DNA of 64,000 nt from Azonexaceae bacterium (GCA_013335535.1 JAAXVL010000009.1:62001-126000); one strand, 5' to 3'. Positions 8,466 through 21,238 are shown, numbered from the stretch's first letter. Notes: a model not told the origin generated them from the sequence alone. Numbers and translations are program-made.

Positions 8466-9019
8466 TGCGGCGTTGGCTGTTCGCCTTGTTGCTCGCGTTT
8501 TCGGGCGCGGTTGCGGCCGATGAAACGGTGCGCATCTGTCATGGCTACGGTTGCCTGGTACAGGCGGATATCCGTTATACCGAGGGGCAGCTCGGCGAAG
8601 TGCGGCGTCTGCTGATTGCCACGGTCAACCCGGAAAATGAGCGAAAAATGCTATCCGAGGCGATCGGGCGTCTCTACGCCTGGGCTGGCGAGCAGTCGGA
8701 CATCCACAACGACCGCGGTGGCAATTACGCCGATGGTCATGTCTCCGGCAAAATGGATTGCATCGATCATTCAACCTCGACGACGCGTCTGCTCAAGATG
8801 CTCGAAGCGCGTCATTATTTGAGCTGGCACCGCGTTTTGGAGCCGGTGGCGCGCAATGTTGCCACGGTTTTTTTCGTGCACTGGTCGGCGGTAATCGAGG
8901 AAAAAACGGATGGCGAAGCACCGCGCTTCGCCGTCGATAGCTGGTTCGTCGATAATGGACAGCCGGCGGTGATTTTGCCGCTGGGTGAATGGAAGAAAGG
9001 GGCTGGGCCCGATGTCTGA
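8465..9019 (+). CDS. Secreted protein of unknown function
   Basis: 184-residue protein starting at ATG 8465, overlapping the NUDIX stop (TGATG). Residues 1-18 form a signal peptide ([11 protein letters not shown]), so the product is periplasmic. Conserved-looking features are CHGYGC soon after cleavage, [29 protein letters not shown] and [14 protein letters not shown]. The four cysteines could form disulfides. No family function known to me. A dispersed-element copy (8616-8651) is read in frame as [11 protein letters not shown]. The gene end overlaps mnmA by 8 bases. Confidence 0.8.
   Translation: MRRWLFALLLAFSGAVAADETVRICHGYGCLVQADIRYTEGQLGEVRRLLIATVNPENERKMLSEAIGRLYAWAGEQSDIHNDRGGNYADGHVSGKMDCIDHSTSTTRLLKMLEARHYLSWHRVLEPVARNVATVFFVHWSAVIEEKTDGEAPRFAVDSWFVDNGQPAVILPLGEWKKGAGPDV
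8616..8651 (-). repeat. Dispersed 36-nt element, copy 3 (inside secreted protein gene)
   Basis: GCCACGGTCAACCCGG followed by AAAAT and AAAAATG tracts at the fixed spacing. It is read in frame in the gene at 8465-9019. Confidence 0.85.
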
Positions 9020-10109
9020 AAAAACTGTGGTCGTCGGCTTGTCCGGCGGCGTTGATTCCTCCGTGGCAGCCTTGTTGTTGAAGCAGCAGGGCTGGAAGGT
9101 GATCGGCCTGTTCATGAAGAACTGGGAAGACGACGACACCGAGGAATACTGCTCGTCGCGCCAGGATCTGATCGATGTCATGAGCGTCGCCGACCGTATC
9201 GGCATCGACGTCGAGGTGGTCAATTTTGCCGCCGAATACCGCGAACGCGTCTTCGCCGAATTCCTGCGCGAATACCAGGCCGGGCGGACGCCGAATCCGG
9301 ACATCCTGTGCAATTCCGAAATCAAGTTCAAGGCCTTCCTCGACCACGCCATGCAGCTTGGCGCCGACAAGATCGCCACCGGCCACTACGCCGGGGTGCG
9401 CGAATTCAACGGTGAATACCAGTTGCTCAAGGCCGAGGATGGCACCAAGGACCAGAGCTATTTCCTCTATCGCTTGAATCAGGCGCAGTTGTCGAAGACG
9501 CTGTTCCCGCTGGCCGACATCTACAAGCGCGAGGTGCGCAAGATTGCCGAGGCGGAAGGTCTGCATGTGGCGACCAAGAAGGATTCGACCGGCATCTGCT
9601 TCATCGGCGAGCGGCCGTTCAAGGATTTTCTGGCGCGCTACCTGCCGCCGAAGAAGGGCGAGATTCGCCGCCTTGACGACGGCAAGGTGCTTGGTGAGCA
9701 TGATGGCCTGATGTTCCATACCATGGGACAGCGCAAGGGGCTGCACATTGGCGGTCTGAAGGAAAAAGGCCAGCCGGGTGGCGGCGATCACGATGCCTGG
9801 TTCGTCGTCGGCAAGGACATGGAAAAGAACGTGCTCTACGTTGTCCAGGGGCACGATCATCCGGCGCTGCTCAAGAGCGATCTGGTCGCCGAACAACTGA
9901 GCTGGGTGTCCGGCCGGGCACCACACACGCACTGGGTTTATACCGCCAAGCCGCGTTACCGGACGGCCGATCAGCCCTGCGAAGTCGAGCGTGTCGATGG
10001 CGAAAGCTGCGAAATCCGCTTCGCCGAGCCGCAGTGGGCGCTCACGCCGGGGCAGTCGGTCGTACTCTACGAGAGCCGCGTCTGCCTGGGCGGCGGCGTT
10101 ATTCGCTAA
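9012..10109 (+). CDS. mnmA: tRNA-specific 2-thiouridylase
   Basis: 365-residue enzyme that thiolates U34 of Lys/Glu/Gln tRNAs using ATP and sulfur from the relay proteins. The PP-loop [10 protein letters not shown] is at residues 9-18, the first catalytic Cys is in NPDILCN and the second in [12 protein letters not shown]. The family pattern DQSYFLYRL is also present. The start at 9012 places the PP-loop at its usual distance from the N-terminus; an in-frame codon 27 bases upstream lies inside the preceding gene and is less likely. Overlaps that gene by 8 bases. Confidence 0.97.
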   Translation: MSEKTVVVGLSGGVDSSVAALLLKQQGWKVIGLFMKNWEDDDTEEYCSSRQDLIDVMSVADRIGIDVEVVNFAAEYRERVFAEFLREYQAGRTPNPDILCNSEIKFKAFLDHAMQLGADKIATGHYAGVREFNGEYQLLKAEDGTKDQSYFLYRLNQAQLSKTLFPLADIYKREVRKIAEAEGLHVATKKDSTGICFIGERPFKDFLARYLPPKKGEIRRLDDGKVLGEHDGLMFHTMGQRKGLHIGGLKEKGQPGGGDHDAWFVVGKDMEKNVLYVVQGHDHPALLKSDLVAEQLSWVSGRAPHTHWVYTAKPRYRTADQPCEVERVDGESCEIRFAEPQWALTPGQSVVLYESRVCLGGGVIR

Positions 10110-10115
10110 GCCGAA

Positions 10116-10871
10116 TCAGGCGTCCTTGCCGCGCAGGGACGACTTTTCGATGGCGCTCGTGAAGGCGTGGAGCAGGTCGGGGTCATGCTTGACGCCGCTT
10201 TCCTGTTCCAGGATGCCCATGACGACGCGGTGCGAGCGGGCGCGCTGGTAGGCGCGAGTATCGATCATCGCGTCGTAGCTGTCGGTCAGCGAAATGATCC
10301 GGGCATAGAGCGGAATGTCCGTTCCCGAAAGTCGGTCAGGGTAGCCGGAGCCGTCGAAGTGCTCATGGTGGTGGCGGACGGTCTTGGCCACGGTCGAGGC
10401 CTTGTCGCCATCAATGGCGAGAATGATGCGTTCGCCGATTTCGGCGTGCTGCTTCATGCAGGCCCATTCTTCTTCCTCGAACGAGGCCGGCTTGTGCAGG
10501 ACGCGGTCGGGAATGCCGATCTTGCCGATATCGTGAAACTGGGCGCCGAGCGCCAGCAGTTCGATTTCTTCTTCGTTCAGGCCGATGTGATAACCCAGGC
10601 CGGCGGCCAGCTGGACGACCCGGTCGGAGTGGGCGCGGGTGTGGTGGTCGCGTTGCCCTAGGGCAACGGTCAGGGTGCGGGCAATGCTGTGCAGCGGGTT
10701 GGTGTCAGGTGTGCAGTTCAAGGCCGGATTCCTCATGCAGATCAGTTCATGCGTAAGTCGACCTTCGGAATGCGCCAAGGTTGCAAGTCTTTGGCGATTG
10801 GCCAGGGAAAACTGGTCGGCCAGCGACCACGAGGATCGCATGTGCCCACGTTTTGCCGGCCGATAGGGCAT
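10116..10871 (-). CDS. HD-GYP domain protein (c-di-GMP phosphodiesterase)
   Basis: About 251 residues; predicted cytoplasmic phosphodiesterase degrading c-di-GMP. The HD-GYP domain fills residues ~70-245 and keeps all signatures: HTRAHSDRV, QFHDIGKIGIPD (HD), KQHAEIGERI, RHHHEHFDGSGYPD (GYP) and DSYDAMI. The N-terminal 65 residues are not a recognised sensor. The start chosen (ATG 10871) avoids overlap with the GST stop at 10873; later ATGs exist within the N-terminal region. It converges on mnmA with a 6-base gap. Confidence 0.9.
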   Translation of the reverse strand: MPYRPAKRGHMRSSWSLADQFSLANRQRLATLAHSEGRLTHELICMRNPALNCTPDTNPLHSIARTLTVALGQRDHHTRAHSDRVVQLAAGLGYHIGLNEEEIELLALGAQFHDIGKIGIPDRVLHKPASFEEEEWACMKQHAEIGERIILAIDGDKASTVAKTVRHHHEHFDGSGYPDRLSGTDIPLYARIISLTDSYDAMIDTRAYQRARSHRVVMGILEQESGVKHDPDLLHAFTSAIEKSSLRGKDA

Positions 10872-10872
10872 C

Positions 10873-11481
10873 TCAGTCGTGCGGTACGGTATCGGCAAAC
10901 GGCGCGCGCTGCATCAGCTTGTCGTAGAGCTTGCCGAGGTTCGCGTGATTTTCCTGCCAGTTGATTTCGGGGAAACGGAAGCGCAGGTAGCCGAGGGCGG
11001 TGCCGACGGCAATATCGGCCATCGAGAAATGGGTGCCCATGCAGAAACTCTTTTCGCCGAGTTCCTTGGCCATGAAGTCGAGGCTGCGCAAGACCTTGCC
11101 TTGCTGGCGCGTGATCCAGCCCGGACTTTGCTCTTTTTTCGGGCGCTTGCCTTCGAGCAGGGCGCTGACCGCTGCATCGAGCACGCCGTCCGCCAGCGCT
11201 TCCCAGCGCTTGACCTCGGTGCGTTCGCGATTGGGGGCCGGGAACAGCTTGTTGTTGGGCGTGACGTTATCGATGTACTCGACGATGACGCGCGAATCGA
11301 ACAGCGGGGTGTGGTCGTCGAGTACCAGCACGGGAATCTTGCCCAGCGGGTTGATGTCGGGGACCTTGCTGTCGTCCGTCCAGGGGGAATCGATGACGAA
11401 TTCGTAGTCGATCTTTTTTTCGGCCAGCACGATCCGCACTTTTCGTGCGAATGGGCTGGTATGGGAGCCGATCAGCTTCAT
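10873..11481 (-). CDS. Glutathione S-transferase family protein
   Basis: 202-residue GST. The thioredoxin-like N-domain begins MKLIGSHTSPFARKVRIV, with the catalytic Ser of SPFARKV, and has the glutathione-binding NPLGKIPVLVLDD and DSRVIVEYID. The all-helical C-domain follows, with MADIAVGTALGYL. The ATG at 11481 gives the usual N-terminus; a longer frame would add 35 residues of non-family sequence. A TATAAT on the minus strand (11509-11514) is a candidate -10. Divergent from purB. Substrate unknown; probably detoxification or redox. Confidence 0.9.
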   Translation of the reverse strand: MKLIGSHTSPFARKVRIVLAEKKIDYEFVIDSPWTDDSKVPDINPLGKIPVLVLDDHTPLFDSRVIVEYIDNVTPNNKLFPAPNRERTEVKRWEALADGVLDAAVSALLEGKRPKKEQSPGWITRQQGKVLRSLDFMAKELGEKSFCMGTHFSMADIAVGTALGYLRFRFPEINWQENHANLGKLYDKLMQRAPFADTVPHD

Positions 11482-11545
11482 CGCGAGCTCTCTGATTTGG
11501 GGACTTCGATTATAGCGTATGGCGACGCCTTCGCCGGGCGGGTAA

Positions 11546-12943
<1,398 letters not shown>

Positions 12944-12946
12944 GCC

Positions 12947-13222
12947 ATGCAGTGCACGAAATGCGGTCAGGACGTGCCGGCTGACGCCATCTACTGTCCG
13001 CATTGCACCGGCGAGCGCAAGACGACCGACCGGCAGGTCATCAGCGGTGGCATCCGGGGCGGGCTGATCGGCCTCTTTCTCGGTCTGCTGCCGGCGGGCT
13101 GGCTGCTCTTTCATTTTGGCGCCGAGCGCGGCATCAAGGCCATCGCCTTCATCGTGCCGGCCGTCACCTTTACCACCGGGCTGATCATTGGCCTGGTCAA
13201 AGCCAAACGGGAATGGAAATAA
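12947..13222 (+). CDS. Zinc-ribbon membrane protein of unknown function
   Basis: 91 residues. The N-terminal zinc ribbon has CTKC and CPHC knuckles (residues 3-6 and 17-20). Two predicted membrane helices follow (about 33-53 and 62-84), separated by a short loop, with a basic C-terminus (KAKREWK). It probably sits in the inner membrane with the ribbon in the cytoplasm. It starts 4 bases after purB and its TAA overlaps the next ATG (TAATG). No function can be assigned. Confidence 0.8.
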   Translation: MQCTKCGQDVPADAIYCPHCTGERKTTDRQVISGGIRGGLIGLFLGLLPAGWLLFHFGAERGIKAIAFIVPAVTFTTGLIIGLVKAKREWK

Positions 13223-13539
13223 TGTCCTTTGCTGAAAATCTGAAAAAACTCCCCGGCATCTCGCATCTGGCGGCCATCAATCTGCTCGACGGCGAAGGCA
13301 ATGTCGTCGCCGCCATTGAAAACAAGGCGGGTAGCCAAGGTTCGCTGGCCGTGTACAACCATCTGGCGCAAACCTATGGTTCGATCAACCTCGAGGCGGC
13401 CAAAAAGGGCATGGAAATCTTTGCCGAGCACACCGAAGACGAGCGCGCCAATCCGGGCAAGCATCCGAACATCGCCCGTCTCATCGCCATCGAGCAGGGC
13501 GCCCCGGCGCTGCGCGTCAAGCACGTTTTCGCCGTCTGA
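13222..13539 (+). CDS. DUF2322 family protein
   Basis: 105-residue cytoplasmic protein matching DUF2322 along its length: an N-terminal LKKLPGISHLAAI, then DGEGNVVAAIENK, GSQGSLAVYNHLAQ, EHTEDERANPGKHPNIARL. No catalytic site is known for the family. Start at ATG 13222, which overlaps the preceding TAA. Co-transcription with purB is likely from the spacing. Confidence 0.88.
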   Translation: MSFAENLKKLPGISHLAAINLLDGEGNVVAAIENKAGSQGSLAVYNHLAQTYGSINLEAAKKGMEIFAEHTEDERANPGKHPNIARLIAIEQGAPALRVKHVFAV

Positions 13540-13702
13540 TCCGGGCTGTTCAAAATGCTTCAACATGGCCGTGAAAAATGCTCATGGCAATATCCGAAGC
13601 GCTGTCATATTGGCCGGTTATAATTTTCCTGGAATAAATCGTGGGCCTTGAACGTTTACCCGTTGCAGCCCACTTTTCCTCAATGAGAACGGAGAATACT
13701 CA

Positions 13703-14158
13703 ATGAAATCCAAGCTTTTGCTCGCCCTGCTGACCGTCACCCTGGCTGGCACCGCTGCCGCTCAGGCCAAGGTTGAAGACGCCATCAAGTTCCGCCAGTC
13801 CGGCTATGTTTTCATGGCCTGGAACATGCAGCGCATCAAGGCTAACGTTGAAGGTACCTACAACAAGGACGAGGTCATCAAGGCGGCCAACGCCATCCAG
13901 GCCATCGCCAACTCCGGCATGGGCGCGCTGTATGTGCCGGGCAGCGACAAGGGCAAGGGCTGGGAAGACACCCGCGTCAAGCCGGAGTTGTTCACCAACA
14001 AGGAGGGGGTCGGCAAGGTGGCCGGTGCTTTCGTCAAGGAAGCCAACGAGATGGCCAAGGTTGCTGCGACCGGCGATGCCGCCGCTGCCAAGGAACAGTT
14101 CGGCAAGCTGGGCGGCACCTGCAAGGGCTGCCACGACGATTTCAAGGTCAAGAAATAA
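13703..14158 (+). CDS. Cytochrome c' (class II c-type cytochrome)
   Basis: 151-residue periplasmic monoheme protein. Signal peptide residues 1-20 (ending AAAQA), then a four-helix bundle with the heme motif CKGCH near the C-terminus (CKGCHDDFKVKK), the class II arrangement. Cytochromes c' bind NO and protect denitrifiers against nitrosative stress, which fits the nir genes 9 kb away; that role is inferred. ATG at 13703 with GAACGGAGAAT upstream. A TATAAT sits at 13619-13624 but no good -35. An intrinsic terminator follows. Confidence 0.93.
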   Translation: MKSKLLLALLTVTLAGTAAAQAKVEDAIKFRQSGYVFMAWNMQRIKANVEGTYNKDEVIKAANAIQAIANSGMGALYVPGSDKGKGWEDTRVKPELFTNKEGVGKVAGAFVKEANEMAKVAATGDAAAAKEQFGKLGGTCKGCHDDFKVKK

Positions 14159-14181
14159 CCGGGATTATCCGAGTGGATCGA

Positions 14182-14209
14182 CAGGCACCTGCGGGTGCCT
14201 GATTTTTTT
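14182..14209 (+). terminator. Intrinsic terminator after cytochrome c'
   Basis: Stem CAGGCACC / GGTGCCTG (8 bp, loop TGCG) followed by A and seven T, 24 bases after the cytochrome c' stop. Confidence 0.9.
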
Positions 14210-14230
14210 ACGGTTTCAAAAGGTCAGGAC

Positions 14231-14923
14231 ATGAACAAGCAACGCATTCGCCTCTGGGATCTGCCCACCCGCCTGTTTCACTGGGGGCTGGTGCTGGCCG
14301 TCGTCGCGGCGCTCGTCAGCGGACAGGTGGGTGGCAAGCTGATCGAGCTGCACGGCAAGATCGGTCTGGCCATCGTCGGCCTGATTGCCTTTCGTCTCGT
14401 CTGGGGCTTCGCTGGTTCGACCTACGCGCGCTTCGCCCAGTTCTTTCCGACGCCGGCCAGGATCAGGACCTACCTGAAAGGCGAATGGCGCGGCCTTGGG
14501 CACAACCCGCTGGGAGGGCTTTCCGTTTTTACCCTTATTTTCCTGTTGACCGTGCAAGTGGCCAGCGGCCTGTTCGCCAACGACGACATCGCCTTCGTCG
14601 GCCCCTTGTTCGAATTGGTCACCAAGTCACTCAGCGACAGCCTGACCGGCCTCCACCACCTGCTCTCCAATGTCCTGATAGCCTTCGTCGTCCTCCACGT
14701 CGGCGCCGTGATCTTCCATGGTCGCGTCAAAAAGGACGATCTGGTCAAGCCGATGCTGACCGGCTGGAAGGAAGGCGTGAGCGGTGAGCCGGCCAGGGGC
14801 GGCGGCGTCATTGCCTTGGCTGTGGCCCTGATGCTTGCCGGATTGGCTGTTTATGGCGCCAGCGGCGCCTGGATGCCCGAGCCGCCACCGCCGCCGGCAG
14901 CAGTGGAAACGCCGAACTGGTAA
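14231..14923 (+). CDS. Cytochrome b561-family membrane protein
   Basis: 230-residue inner-membrane diheme b-type cytochrome. Four helices carry the expected heme-ligand histidines: LFHWGLVL (helix 1), LIELHGKIGL (helix 2), LTGLHHLLSNVLI and VVLHVGAVIFH (helices 3-4). Such proteins pass electrons from quinol to periplasmic cytochromes; pairing with the adjacent cytochrome c' is common. A fifth hydrophobic segment near the C-terminus precedes a Pro-rich tail. The ATG at 14231 follows AAAAGGTCAGG. A dispersed-element copy (14523-14558) encodes FTLIFLLTVQ in a membrane helix. Confidence 0.92.
   Translation: MNKQRIRLWDLPTRLFHWGLVLAVVAALVSGQVGGKLIELHGKIGLAIVGLIAFRLVWGFAGSTYARFAQFFPTPARIRTYLKGEWRGLGHNPLGGLSVFTLIFLLTVQVASGLFANDDIAFVGPLFELVTKSLSDSLTGLHHLLSNVLIAFVVLHVGAVIFHGRVKKDDLVKPMLTGWKEGVSGEPARGGGVIALAVALMLAGLAVYGASGAWMPEPPPPPAAVETPNW
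14523..14558 (+). repeat. Dispersed 36-nt element, copy 4 (inside cytochrome b561)
   Basis: T-tract, spacer, ATTTT tract and TGTTGACCGTGCAAG at the shared spacing. Translated in the membrane helix as Leu-Leu-Thr-Val. Confidence 0.8.
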
Positions 14924-14956
14924 GCAAAAAGATAGCGTTTGCCGAAGCAGGAAAAG

Positions 14957-14990
14957 AAAAAGCCGCCAGTTTCAATTTGGCGGCTTTTTT
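14957..14990. terminator. Bidirectional intrinsic terminator (cyt b561 / secF)
   Basis: Stem AGCCGCCA / TGGCGGCT with a 9-base loop. It is flanked by an A-run on the left and a T-run on the right, so it can act on both strands between the convergent genes. Confidence 0.88.
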
Positions 14991-15007
14991 TCGGTTGACC
15001 GTGCAAT
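14972..15007 (+). repeat. Dispersed 36-nt element, copy 5 (at terminator)
   Basis: Overlaps the right arm and T-run of the terminator. The left tract is the AATTTGG of the hairpin loop and arm, and the core TCGGTTGACCGTGCAA follows the T-run directly. Confidence 0.85.
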
Positions 15008-15011
15008 TCGC

Positions 15012-15956
15012 TTAAACGACGGCTCCGTCCTCGTTGGCGCCCTCGATGACCTTGGGCTTGACGATGAACTGTTCGCGCGAAACGCCCAGCCACATGACCA
15101 GCGGGCTGGCGACGAGGACTGACGAGTAGATGCCGAAGCAGATGCCGATGGTCAGGGCCATGGCGAAGTAGTGCAGGGTTTCGCCGCCGAAGATCAGCAT
15201 CGACAGGACCATGAGTTGAGTACAGCCGTGGGTGATGATGGTCCGGCTGATCGTGCTCGTGATGGCGTGGTCGAGCACCTGCGGCGTGGTCAGGCCGCGC
15301 ACCTTCTTGAAGGTTTCGCGGACGCGGTCGAAGACGACGACCGATTCATTGACCGAGTAGCCGAGCACGGCGAGCACGGCAGCCAGCACCGACAGCGAGA
15401 ACTCCCACTGGAAGAAGGCAAAGAAGCCGAGAATGATCACCACGTCGTGCAGGTTGGCGATGATGGCCGAGACCGAGAAGCGCCACTCGAAGCGGAAGGC
15501 GAGGTAGATCACGATGCCGATGACGACCAGCAGCAGGGCCATGGCGCCGTTCTCGGCGAGTTCCTTGCCGACCTGCGGGCCGACGAACTCGACGCGGCGC
15601 AATTCGGCGCCCGGTGCTTCGGCTTCCAGCGACTTCATGACCGATTCGCCGATCTGGTTGCTGTTCTGGTCGCTCTTGAGCGGCAGACGGATCATGACGT
15701 CCTGTGACGAACCGAAGTTCTGCACGGCGTAGTCGGAGAAACCGGCCTTGCCTAGCGCGCCGCGAATCTTTTCAAGATCGGCGGCCTGCTGGTAGTGGGT
15801 TTCGATCAAGGTGCCGCCGGTGAATTCGACCGACAGGTGCAGGCCCTTGGTGAACAGGAAGACGACGGCGAGGATGAAGGTGACGAGCGAGATGACATTG
15901 AACGTCAGCGCATGGCGCATGAACGGAATGTCTTTGTGGATGCGGAAAAATTCCAT
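15012..15956 (-). CDS. secF: Protein translocase subunit SecF
   Basis: 314-residue inner-membrane RND-type subunit of the Sec accessory complex, which uses proton motive force to help pull preproteins across. Six helices are expected: the first at residues ~17-37, then a periplasmic loop (EFTGGTLIETHY), then the SecF signature VLGYSVNESVVVFDRVRE. C-terminal part LMVLSMLIFGGETL. ATG at 15956. It follows secD after a short spacer. Confidence 0.97.
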   Translation of the reverse strand: MEFFRIHKDIPFMRHALTFNVISLVTFILAVVFLFTKGLHLSVEFTGGTLIETHYQQAADLEKIRGALGKAGFSDYAVQNFGSSQDVMIRLPLKSDQNSNQIGESVMKSLEAEAPGAELRRVEFVGPQVGKELAENGAMALLLVVIGIVIYLAFRFEWRFSVSAIIANLHDVVIILGFFAFFQWEFSLSVLAAVLAVLGYSVNESVVVFDRVRETFKKVRGLTTPQVLDHAITSTISRTIITHGCTQLMVLSMLIFGGETLHYFAMALTIGICFGIYSSVLVASPLVMWLGVSREQFIVKPKVIEGANEDGAVV

Positions 15957-15959
15957 TTT

Positions 15960-15995
15960 CGTTTTTTCCTTGTTATTTGCCGTTGACCGTGGAAG
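15960..15995 (+). repeat. Dispersed 36-nt element, copy 6 (secD stop / secF spacer)
   Basis: GTTTTTT tract, TTATTT tract and GCCGTTGACCGTGGAAG at the shared spacing. It spans the secD stop codon; the core encodes the last SecD residues STVNGK on the minus strand. Confidence 0.75.
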
Positions 15996-17847
15996 CTGCG
16001 GGCTTCCACAGCTGGCCGATGGCGACCTTGGTCAGCTTCTTCTGGCGACCGTAAATCAGGTTCACCAGCCCGCGCGAGACGAAGACCGACGAGAAGATCG
16101 AGGTCAGGATGCCCAGACAATGGACGACGGCAAAGCCGCGGATCGGGCCGGAGCCGAAAATGAGCAGGGCGAGGCCGGCGATCAGCGTCGTGATGTTGGA
16201 GTCGAGAATGGTCCCGAAAGCGCGTTCGTAGCCTTCCGAAATGGCGGCCTGTGGCGGCATGCCGTTACGCAGTTCCTCGCGCACCCGTTCGTTGATCAGC
16301 ACGTTGGCGTCGATGGCCATGCCGAGCGTCAGCGCGATGGCAGCGATGCCGGGCAGGGTCAGCGTGGCCTGGAGCAGCGACAGGATGGCGACCAGGAAAA
16401 GCAGGTTGGAGGCCAGGGCCAGTACCGAAACGACGCCAAACATCTGGTAGTACAGGATCATGAAGAGGGCGATGGCGGCGAAGCCCCACATCGTCGAGTG
16501 GAAACCCTTCCTGATGTTCTCGGCGCCGAGCGACGGGCCGATGGTGCGTTCCTCGATGATGTCCATCGGCGCCGCCAGCGAACCGGCGCGCAGCAGCAGC
16601 GCCGTGTCGTTGGCTTCCATGGTGCTCATGCGGCCGGAAATCTGCACGCGGCCGCCGCCGATTTCGCTGCGGATGACCGGCGCGGTAACGACTTCGCCCT
16701 TGCCCTTTTCGATGAGCAGGATGGCCATGCGCTTGTTGATGTTCTCGCGGGTGACGTCCTTGAAGATGCGGGCGCCGGCCGAGTCGAGCGTCAGATGGAC
16801 GGCCGCTTCGTTGGTCTGGTTGTCGAAGCCGGGCTGGGCGTCGGTCAGGCGGTCGCCGGTCAGTACGACCTGTTTCTTGACGAGCAGCGGCTGGCCGCCA
16901 CGTTCGTTGTAAACCTCGGTGCCGAAGGGCGGGTTGCCGGCCAGGGCTGCTTCCAGGGCGCCGGTCGAGTCATCGACCATGCGGATTTCGAGGGTCGCCG
17001 TGCGGCCCAGGATGTCCTTGGCCTTGGCCGTGTCCTGCACGCCAGGCAACTGGACGACGATGCGGTCCTGGCCCTGCTGCTGGATGACCGGTTCGGCGAC
17101 GCCGAGTTCGTTGATCCGGTTGTGCAGGGTCGTGATGTTCTGCTTGAGGGCGAATTCGCCGAGTTTCTTGAGTGCTTCCGGCTTGAGCGTGGCAACCAGC
17201 CGTGGTTCGCTGGCATCGCCGGCTTCGGTGAGCAGCAGGTCGGGCTGGCTGTCGCCGATGGCGTAGCGGGCCTTGTCGCGGGTTTCGGTGTCGCGGAACT
17301 TGACGACGATGCGCTCGCCTTCGCGGTTTACACCACCGTGGCGCAGGTTCTTGTCGCGCATCACGGTGCGCAGGTCGGCCGAGGTCGAGTCAAGCTTCTT
17401 GGTCAGTGCGCCCTTCATGTCGACTTGCAGCAGGAAGTGCACCCCGCCGCGCAGGTCGAGGCCGAGGTACATCGGCAGCGCGTGCAGCGAGGTCAGCCAT
17501 TGCGGCGAGGCGGCCAGCAGGTTCAGGGCGACGACGTATTGCGGGTCGGCGGCATCCGGGTTGAAGGCCTTCTCAAGGATGTCCTTGGCCTTCAGCTGGG
17601 TATCGGTGTCCTTGAGGCGGACCTTGACGCCGACGTTGTCGAGTTGAAGACCGTCATGCGTGATCCCGGCGGTTTTCAGGGCGTCCTCGACGCGGGCCTG
17701 AGCCTTGGCGTCGACCTTGATCGTGGCCTTGGCGCTGGAGAGCTGCACGGCAGGCGATTCGCCGAAGAAGTTGGGCAGGGTATAGACGAAGCCCAGCAGC
17801 AGCGCGACAGCGATGGTGATGTACTTCCAGAGTGGGTAGCGATTCAT
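15973..17847 (-). CDS. secD: Protein translocase subunit SecD
   Basis: 624-residue partner of SecF. An N-terminal membrane helix (about 9-28) is followed by a large periplasmic P1 domain, with YLGLDLRGGVHFLLQVD as the family signature. The five C-terminal helices include GMAIDANVLINERVREEL, holding the proton-relay Asp. Length is near E. coli SecD (615). ATG at 17847. It lies in the order queA-tgt-yajC-secD-secF found across Proteobacteria. Confidence 0.97.
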   Translation of the reverse strand: MNRYPLWKYITIAVALLLGFVYTLPNFFGESPAVQLSSAKATIKVDAKAQARVEDALKTAGITHDGLQLDNVGVKVRLKDTDTQLKAKDILEKAFNPDAADPQYVVALNLLAASPQWLTSLHALPMYLGLDLRGGVHFLLQVDMKGALTKKLDSTSADLRTVMRDKNLRHGGVNREGERIVVKFRDTETRDKARYAIGDSQPDLLLTEAGDASEPRLVATLKPEALKKLGEFALKQNITTLHNRINELGVAEPVIQQQGQDRIVVQLPGVQDTAKAKDILGRTATLEIRMVDDSTGALEAALAGNPPFGTEVYNERGGQPLLVKKQVVLTGDRLTDAQPGFDNQTNEAAVHLTLDSAGARIFKDVTRENINKRMAILLIEKGKGEVVTAPVIRSEIGGGRVQISGRMSTMEANDTALLLRAGSLAAPMDIIEERTIGPSLGAENIRKGFHSTMWGFAAIALFMILYYQMFGVVSVLALASNLLFLVAILSLLQATLTLPGIAAIALTLGMAIDANVLINERVREELRNGMPPQAAISEGYERAFGTILDSNITTLIAGLALLIFGSGPIRGFAVVHCLGILTSIFSSVFVSRGLVNLIYGRQKKLTKVAIGQLWKPAASTVNGK

Positions 17848-17908
17848 GGCGGCTTCAAAGCGACAAAGGCGGCGAGTGTTTGACCACTAACGCCGCCTTC
17901 TGGGGTGA

Positions 17909-18235
17909 TTACAGCGACTTCAGCGTGCCCTTGGGCAGAACCAGGCCGATCGACGGCTTTTGCACGACAACTTCGGTGCCGGCGGCGATTTCGACGGAGA
18001 CGTAGCTGTCACCGACCTTGGTCACCTTGCCGACGATGCCGCCCTGGGTGACGACTTCGTCGCCCTTGGCCAGCGCGGCGAGCAGGGCCTTGTGTTCCTT
18101 GGCCTTTTTCATTTGCGGACGAATCATGAAGAACCATAGCACGACGAACATGAGGATCATCGGCAGCATCTGCATCAGGCCGCCCGTCGGGTCGGCAGCG
18201 GCGCCAGCGGTCTGGGCGTGGGCAAGACTAATCAT
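17909..18235 (-). CDS. yajC: Sec translocon accessory protein YajC
   Basis: 108-residue single-pass inner-membrane protein of the SecDF-YajC complex. The membrane helix is about residues 20-42 (MLPMILMFVVLWFFMIRPQ), followed by the family pattern KKAKEHKALLAALAKGDEVVTQGGIVGKV. ATG at 18235. The gap to tgt is 45 bases and to secD 61 bases. Confidence 0.96.
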   Translation of the reverse strand: MISLAHAQTAGAAADPTGGLMQMLPMILMFVVLWFFMIRPQMKKAKEHKALLAALAKGDEVVTQGGIVGKVTKVGDSYVSVEIAAGTEVVVQKPSIGLVLPKGTLKSL

Positions 18236-18280
18236 TCTTGTAACTCCGGATAACTAAGAAATTCAGAACGCGCGATTCTA

Positions 18281-20441
<2,161 letters not shown>

Positions 20442-20662
20442 GGTCTGAATCCAGATGGAAGCGTGAACGGCCTTGCGCGGAGGAAAGCCGTTCCGGTTGG
20501 TCAATAAGCAGGCCCGGATTCTATCATTCGCCGGGTCAAGGCTGATATCAAACACCGTCCGTCGTCGCATCGCCGCCTTTCTGGCGTGGACCGCAGACGG
20601 GAATTCGTCGGATACTGTCGGGCTTGCTACACTAGTTCCAATTTCCAACATCGAGGTGCTTC

Positions 20663-21169
20663 ATGCTCAAGGGATTTCGGCTTGCGCTACTGTCCTGTCT
20701 GATTGTTTTGCCCATTTTTCAAACGGCCAGCGCCGATGAGCTGAAGATTGGCTACGTCAATCTGGAGCGGGTTTTCCGGGAGGCGCCTGCGGCCATCAAG
20801 GCCAGCAAGAAAATGCAGGCGGAGTTTGACGTCCGCCGGCAGGACCTGCTGCGCATCGAGAGCGACCTCAAGGCGCGTCAGGCAGCGCAGGCAGAGAAGG
20901 GCGCTTCGCTGTCGGATAGTCAGCGGCGAGCCAGGGAGTCCGAGTTGGCCGAAATTTCGGTCAGTTTCCAGCGCAAGCAGCAGGAGTTCCAGGAAGACCT
21001 CAAGCTCCGCCAAAACGAAGAGACGTCGGCCGTGCTCGAGAAGGCCAATAAGGCCATATTCGATCTGGCCAAGTCCGAACACTGGGACCTGATCCTGCAA
21101 GAAGCGGTTTCCGTCAGCAGCAGAATCGATGTGACCGATAAAGTCATCAAGAAAATGACCGGGGACTGA
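20663..21169 (+). CDS. Skp/OmpH-family periplasmic chaperone
   Basis: 168 residues. Signal peptide about 1-24 (ending TASA), then DELKIGYVNLERVFREAP, the family's conserved first strand, and a long charged coiled coil (about 45-135, QRKQQEFQEDLKLRQNEE) forming the tentacle. The end (ILQEAVSVSSRIDVTDKVIKKM) returns to the beta body. Skp-like proteins hold unfolded outer-membrane proteins. Unusually it is alone, not between bamA and lpxD; a second copy may exist elsewhere. Divergent from queA. Confidence 0.9.
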   Translation: MLKGFRLALLSCLIVLPIFQTASADELKIGYVNLERVFREAPAAIKASKKMQAEFDVRRQDLLRIESDLKARQAAQAEKGASLSDSQRRARESELAEISVSFQRKQQEFQEDLKLRQNEETSAVLEKANKAIFDLAKSEHWDLILQEAVSVSSRIDVTDKVIKKMTGD

Positions 21170-21238
21170 TTTCCCGTAGCCCCCGAAAGAGGCCGGGTTG
21201 TTCGGCCTTCCTTGCCGGGGGCGGCAAGGCTTGCCGCG

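Noticed and set aside
15811..17883. 690-codon plus-strand frame opposite secD
   Set aside because: Shadow of secD with no recognisable domain.
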